64,000 bases of DNA, from positions 336,655,302 to 336,719,301 of the forward strand of contig NC_081413.1 in assembly GCF_030272615.1 (NCBI RefSeq). The letters run 5' to 3'. The stretch comes from Cryptomeria japonica (Eukaryota; Streptophyta; Pinopsida; Cupressales; Cupressaceae). Position 1 is the first letter of the stretch; each line of letters begins with the position of its first letter. Below are positions 57,894 through 64,000 of this stretch, one piece after another. The notes beneath the pieces were generated by a model. It searched no databases and had not been told where the DNA came from. It worked only from the letters and a program-made list of their open reading frames with translations. A program made the position numbers and the translations under genes.

Positions 57894-59698
57894 TATTTTT
57901 TAATTTTTTTTTGGCAAGGTGGCAATGCCACTTGATATATTTTATTAATAATAAATAATTTTTACAATATATTTAAAAACTGGTTCAAACTGAGCTCCCA
58001 GAGAAAAGAACTAGCAACAAAAAATCTGGTCATTGCTCATCAACATGATTATAGAAGAGAAGTAGTGAACAATCCTCTAGCCGGAGCTAGTTACAAAATA
58101 GAGATCAACAAAGGAGCATGCAGGCTCTTTTACACGTAGGAGCATGCAAGCTCGTTTTATAGAATAGGAGCATGCAAGCTAATTTACAAAATAATTTCTT
58201 GGGATATCTTGAATGCCCTGCAACAAAGAACTCCTGCAATCAAAATTGACATGCCCCTGCACCAAAAAACAACTGCAACCAAAAAATATATATACTATAG
58301 AACACAGAGAATTTACAAGAAACGCAAGGTTCCAAAACATGACTGACACCAATGACATGAGATCTGCGGTCCACCATTATAGACAAATGCCAAAGGAGAA
58401 GAGGTGAATGTGGAAATGCTAGAGAGAAATGAAGCCCAAAATTTTTATGTCGTAAATGAAAAGAAAGAGGAGATATATCATAAAAAACTAACAAACCAAA
58501 AGAAGTGGCGTATAGAGATAATCATGAAAAAAATGCTATGTCAAACTTTAAATGACATATGAAGGACGGATTCCCAATGTGAAAATAAATATCTCTAGAT
58601 TTCGCACCTGAAGAGAGTACCAAACACACGAACAACATCAATAACAACCAACTTATCATTAATGAATGCCAAGTGATGATCAAGTAAAGCAAAGTACCTC
58701 AAATAAAAACCAAATGGAATTATGAAAAGGAATACCTCACCAAGAGAAGAGAATATCAACTTGTATAAATGAGCAATCATATAATAAGAAAGATTAAATC
58801 CTCAACTCTCTACAGGCTATAATTAATAGGTTTGGGAAGCTCATCAAATCACCCCCCAATCGAGAGGAATCGATAACAGTTTTGTCACAACCCATATTAG
58901 TGAGGCAATCAGCTAATGCATTACCTTCATGATAAACATGTGAGATGATGAGGTGCTCAAAATTATCAAGAAGAGTCCATATTTGTTCAAGAATATACCG
59001 GAAATGCCAATTATCAGCTTTTCTTGCCTTGCAAGCATTAATGATAATATCTGAATCACCTTCAATATGAAGGTATTTGAAATTCAAATCCTTAGCCATA
59101 ACAAGACCTTCTAAAAGAGCACAAGCCTTGGCCATATTATTTGTGCCAGGAGAAATTGGCATAGCTTTTAATGCTAATAAAGAACCCAAATGATCACGAA
59201 AAGCTATCCCTGTTCCTGAATCACCAAGATTTCCACGGGAGGATCCATCAAAATTCAATTTATAAAAAGGTGCATTAGGAGGATGCCATTTTATGGAATT
59301 TCTATCTACAGGTGTTTTCCGAATCCTTGGAAAGGCGGGTGATACAGGAATAATGATACTTTTCCAAGAAGAGATCATAAAATTGTCCCAAGAAGAGAAC
59401 TCTAAATTCATGTTAAAATATTTTTGGACATGAGCATTAACTTGCTCAATAGTACTTCTTTCCAAAATCCCAAGAACAACTGATAAATCTGATGAGTCAC
59501 ATCTAAAAATGCACTTGTTTCTTTCCCACCAAATGGCCCATATGACTGAAGAGGGAATTATAAACCACAAACAAGCAAATAGAGAAGATGAATACAAAAC
59601 TGGCCAAGACTGAAACATGTCCCATAAAGATAAAGGTAAAGGGAATGAAAGAGATAACTTTTGTAGGACAAAATGCCAACAACTACTCACAAACTCAC
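57894..59698 (-). mobile_element. LINE-2: 3' part of an L1-type LINE
   Basis: The poly(A) end appears as TTTTTTAATTTTTTTTTT at about 57896-57914. The 3' untranslated region runs to 58793 and contains three copies of a unit of about 28 bp with GGAGCATGCAAGCT (58112-58190). The RNase H coding end lies at 58794-59698. The rest of the LINE is missing because an LTR starts at 59699. Confidence 0.8.
58794..59698 (-). pseudogene. LINE-2 ORF2 C-terminus: RNase H
   Basis: The open frame (about 300 codons) has the zf-RVT-to-RNase-H spacer (VIWAIWWERNKCIF) and the RNase H domain: KLNFDGSSRGN, NNMAKACALLEGL, HIEGDSDIII and GNALADCL. The second catalytic acid, Glu in AEA, reads Lys in MAKAC, a G-to-A change at a CG site. 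The frame appears to extend into 59699-59753, but that part is translated from the newly inserted LTR. The stop at 58794 is the natural C-terminus. The remaining LINE domains are not present. Confidence 0.85.
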
Positions 59699-60560
59699 TG
59701 TAATAACCCACTCCACTCAACCCAAAAATTTTGTATTTTTTTTTTGAAATCACTTATTGTTAATTGTGTTTGATTCAATAACATACTTAGGTACATCTAT
59801 CCAAATGAGATAGGCATCCATCCAACCGGGACGGGCATCTAACCATATGGGTTAGGCATCTATCCATACAAGACTAGGCATCTAACCATACGGGTTAGGC
59901 ATCTAACCATACGGGTTAGGCATCTGTCCATACGGGACATGAGGTTTCATCTATCCAATCCAGGATAGGCATCTACCCAAATGGGGTAGGCATCTATTCA
60001 TAAGAATAGGATATGCTCTGGTTTTTAACTATGGTTTAATGTAAACTGTTTGGTGGGTATGCAAACCTTTCTAGGGTTAATGTCCCAGATAGTTTCTCTG
60101 CGGTTACTACACACGATGGTAGCTCTACAGCAAAAACGCTCAAGGTGGCCTTCTGCTTGTGGCCTAAAACAACTAAGTCCTATTTCCTATCATATGCGTC
60201 ACCCTTGACCCATTATCATCCACCAAATATCATCAAGATAAATAAATTCCAAAAATGTCACACACAACCAACCCTAATGGGGTTTTCCAAGGTTTAACTG
60301 AGTGGATGTAAATTTATTTAAGGTTTATCTTTTTAGATTATCGATCCAAAGGGGATTACCCGCCCCTTGGATTTTTAACTTCCAAATGACCCTTATTTCT
60401 CCTCGGTGTTTTATAGGGATGATGCCACAGACACCGTTGTTGAAGCTTTATTAGGCGTTAAGTGCAGTAGTTCAACACGACGACATTACCCGTAAGCCTG
60501 ACCCAGAGGCACCATAGATACCAAACGCTACTAGTTTTTTCATTTCAAATCCTCTTATTT
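59699..60560 (+). mobile_element. LTR of repeat family R1, plus orientation
   Basis: It starts TGTAATAACCCACTCC after CTCAC inside LINE-2. It then has about eight to ten GGCATC units with inverted flanks (59800-60000; for example GGTTAGGCATCTAACC), and the blocks shared in reverse with 13960-15152. Homology fades after about 60600. It is the left end of an element continuing to the right, or a solo LTR; no coding region follows in the window. Confidence 0.6.
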
Positions 60561-62640
60561 AGTTGCCTAACTAGGAATTTAACTTTTAATTCATGAATCT
60601 TAAATGAAATAATATACTGATACAAAAAAAAACTATTATATACAAGGAATTATGCTTGAAATTAAAAACTAATGTATAAAATTTTTACGTAATCGAAAAG
60701 AACATAAACAAATCAACTACTTGCGAAGAGTATTTTCTTTGAAGAAAGAAAAAAAAACTATGATAATAATTTAAACTTGAACTAAAAGCATGAAAGTGTT
60801 AATTGCTTGGACATTATGATACCTGAAAAGATAACTTATGAAAAAATGATTTGAATTACTTACGAGATATAATTATTTGGGAACAAAGCCACTACACTTT
60901 ATGCACAAATCCTAACACTTGAAAGACACTAAATTGCTTGAAAGAAAATTAAATGATTAAATAGAAGGAATTTGGAAATGAGTTTGACACCTACTTGTTT
61001 GAAGGAAAGAACTATAAGCCCAACTAGTTCTTCTTTTTGAAGTAACATAATTTTTTTTATCTTTAATTATCTTCTACAAATAATAACCTAACTTTGAATT
61101 TGAAACATAATACTTGAAAGATACTAATTTTCTTGAAACTCAATTTGCTTGATAATGATGAGGATCCAATAATCTAGGACAATTGATTCTAACTTTATTT
61201 CATCTTTAAAAAGAATATGATTACTTGATTTGAGGTTCACAAGATAAGTCGTCTTATGTTAAAATAATTTCAGATTTGGTAAAAGTATTTGGTTTTCAAA
61301 TAAAGTTTACCTTGAATCCTAATTAATATTATGTTCTTACAAAATAGAATATATTATTAAACTTAATGTTAATAAATTCATCTATACTAGTTGCTTTGCA
61401 ATATTAATATAATCCTGCCCTTTACTAGTCTTATATGCCTTTGACTATTCATAGATTGATTATCCTCAAATGCCTTGCATACTCTATATGAGGAAATCCT
61501 TAACTAACACTAATTCATATTTCTTGAAACACACAAATGGGGTAATTCTGAATCCAAGCACAAATTACTTGAGAGGTAAATTCTTTTAACTTTTTAATAC
61601 TTACACTAATTTGAAGTATAAAAAAAATATGTTTAATGTCTATTAAATAACTTAAATATTTGATATGAATGAGGGGATCTATTTACTACCAGAATTAATT
61701 TGAAGTTGACTAGTGATAATTGATAAAAAAAAGATCCAATAATATGGAATAAATGTAAGGAGATAATGCTTGAGAATTAACTAAGATTCTAATCTTATGA
61801 AAGAAATACTTGCTTGAGAGTGAAAACATCAAGGAACTTCTAGGGGATTATTATTTCTTAAGGGAGTAAGACTATTAAATTTATCCTTTGAAATCGAACA
61901 AGTATTCAACTACATGTCTAACCAGCATAATTTCATTTTACTCGAAAAGTGTAAATTGTTTCTGGGGGGACACATAATTACATGGTAGAGAAATCCTCTT
62001 CTATAAATTAAACTAAGTGAAGGAACCCAAAGGTTTGAGATGACTGAGTGTCACAAAGTAATTCCTCTTGGAGACGAACCACTACTAGGTTTTTTTTTTT
62101 TTCTTGCTAACTTGAACAAAAGTGTTACCCATTTTAAATAAGGAATAAGTTTTCCAATGCACTCATCATTTCCATCATTGAAGCAGGAGGCTAAGATTCC
62201 CATTATAAGTTCAATTCGAATTGGAATATTAGCTTAATGTTCTACTTGTTGAAAGGAATAATTACGATCTTAATACTCTAAAAATATTCCCGCTTATATT
62301 TATTGGTCAATGAGTGTAAGTAACTTAACCTATAATAAAGATAATGTTGATTGAGAAAATAATTAGTACTTGCTTAAGAATTAACCTTAATTTCCCTATT
62401 AAAATAATAACCCCCAAGGTACAATTATGCTCTAATAACTTGAAGGATAGAGAATATAAATTAATTATTTGGATTGCTTAAAATATAAAGTTATTTCAAC
62501 TATTTGATTTGTCTTAATTACAACTTCAAAAAATTAAAAAAAATAGAAAAAGATAATTAATATCCTAATAAAATTTAATTATATCTATTTAACACATAAA
62601 TAAATAAATTAATTAATTAATTAATTTTAATTATTAATTT
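60561..62640. other. AT-rich, no gene seen
   Basis: It may still belong to the LTR or leader of the R1 element. I see only AT-rich sequence with CTTGAA- and ACTTGA-rich words, and no frame or motif I can support. Confidence 0.45.
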
Positions 62641-62689
62641 TAATATTTAATACATTAATATTAAGCAAATTTTAAATAAACTTTAAACA

Positions 62690-63545
62690 AAATTTAAATT
62701 TAACTGATCGTATAAAAATATACAGAGATGAATATGAATATGTTTGTAAAAATACAAGAAGATGGATATACTTCCAAAATATACAAAGATGAATATATTT
62801 CCAAAATACAGAGAGATGATTTATTTCCAAAATACACAGAGATGAATTCATTTTCCAAAATATATTTCCAAAACACATAGAGATGAATTTATTTACAAAA
62901 TACACAAAGATGAATTCATTTTCCAAAATATATTTCCAAGACACATAGAGATGAATTTATTTCCAAAATATATAGAGATGAATTTATTTTCCAAAATATA
63001 TTTCCAAAATACATAGAGATGATTTTATTTTCCAAAATATATTTTCGCTCTTAAAAAATTTGATTTTTTGAGAAAAAAAGAAAACAACAAGGAGGAGGAT
63101 TTCTAAAATAAAAATAAATAAAAATCAAATGACAATATTTATATTTTGAAAAAAATAAATATACAGAGATGAATATATTTTCAGATTACACAGAGATGAG
63201 TTTATTTCCAAAATACACATAAGTGAGTATATTTCCACTCTTAAAAATCTGATTTTTTGAAAAAAAAGAAAACAGTGAGGAGTATTTCTAAAAATAAAAA
63301 TAAAATCAAATGACAATATTTATATTTTGAAAGAAAAAAAAATATACAGAGATGAATATATTTCCAGATTACACAGAGATGAGTTTATTTCCAAAATACA
63401 CAAAAATGAATTTATTTTACAAAATATATTTCCACCCTTAAAAATCTGATTTTTTTTTTGGGAAAAAAGAAAACAATGAGGAGGATTTCTAAAATAAAAA
63501 ATAAAAATAAAATCAAATGATAATATTTATATTTTAAAAGGAATC
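62690..63545. repeat. Nested tandem repeat, about 193-bp period with short subunits
   Basis: Short units of the kind ACACAGAGATGAATTTATTTCCAAAAT repeat from 62720. From about 63040 they are organised in a longer unit that includes CTCTTAAAAATCTGATTTTT and GAAAACAATGAGGAGGATTTC. Its landmarks recur at about 63042, 63234 and 63430. Translations of both strands are simple repeat peptides. Confidence 0.75.
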
Positions 63546-64000
63546 TATTAACAATTTTATTTCCTACATGCAATCAAAAAACTGAATAGAATTAAAGAAA
63601 AAGATTTCTTTGGATGGAAAAGAAAATTTATTATGTGAATTGGAATTAATCTACCAAGCAAATCTAAAAGAGACAAAACAAGATTTCTTTTGAAAATATA
63701 AAATTTCATATATGCAAAAATCTGGAAAAAAAGAAGAGGAGGAGATTTCTTTTGAGGGAAAAAAACAAGCAAGAGAATTAGCAAGAGGGAAACTTGGATT
63801 CGAAAGAAGGATCTTGATGTTGAATCTAAACGTATCCCAGCTAACCTTATTTGATCCATGTCTTGCAGCCTGGTGGAGATCTTCCACAAGCTTCCTAAAA
63901 GCCTGCAATATCTCTACGAATTTCTCCTACCACTAATATGATATTGAAACTAAAAAAATTTCCAAGATTATTCTATCACAAGAAAAAAAACATATTCCCC
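63546..64000. other. Non-coding right edge
   Basis: A/T-rich with GATTTCTTTTGA-type words. No gene or element boundary is recognised before the window ends. Confidence 0.45.

Noticed and set aside
62672-63316. Phe/Ile-rich minus-strand frames resembling membrane peptides
   Set aside because: Translation of the AT-rich satellite units.

Overview
This window looks like intergenic chromatin from a seed plant with a large, repeat-rich genome. I see no intact single-copy host gene, tRNA, rRNA or CRISPR. A conifer-like genome is my guess, with low confidence. The base is AT-rich, and nearly everything recognisable is a retrotransposon or a piece of one: Ty3/gypsy LTR elements of the chromovirus and Tat groups, a copia-like LTR, two plant L1-type LINEs with a terminal RNase H, solo LTRs, minisatellites and TA microsatellites.

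Layout. (1) 1-4610: end of an LTR element, with an antisense plant-mobile-domain pseudogene (minus strand, about 100-1690), its own TATA box at 2336-2343, and an LTR from 3357. (2) 6270-11978: a chromovirus with both LTRs, one reading frame broken only by nonsense codons, integrase deleted and chromodomain kept. (3) 12122-12722: a terminal-inverted-repeat island of GC-rich minisatellite between two TA runs. (4) 13960-18325: old LTR fragments and a decayed Tat pol. (5) 18326-57893: a LARD-like element with LTRs of about 4.9 kb, a PBS at 49994 and a 3.7 kb non-coding interior. Its 5' LTR is split by LINE-1 (21377-45535, target duplication ATAAAATCATTA). LINE-1 is itself split by a 16.1 kb Tat-lineage element (29325-45471). 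The right half of the same LTR holds a 2,572-bp solo LTR (45856-48427, target duplication CTAAG). (6) 57894-59698: a second LINE inserted in the LARD 3' LTR, cut in turn by a new LTR beginning at 59699. (7) 60561-64000: AT-rich DNA with a satellite of about 193-bp period.

Most notable. The Tat element keeps two long reading frames (about 662 and 384 codons) inside each LTR. Upstream are a dense TCATCGAA-type motif array, a TATA box and a splice-donor-like site; downstream are AATAAA and two perfect palindromes. LINE-1 carries a Transposase_32-like gene downstream of its RNase H, inside the same target duplication. The Tat polyprotein has a second RNase H domain between protease and reverse transcriptase. 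In-frame stops in frame-preserved elements are almost all TAG, as expected if CAG codons decay by deamination at methylated CHG sites.

Limits: element boundaries come from reading the repeats and junctions by eye. Family names come from recognised motifs, not from a database search.
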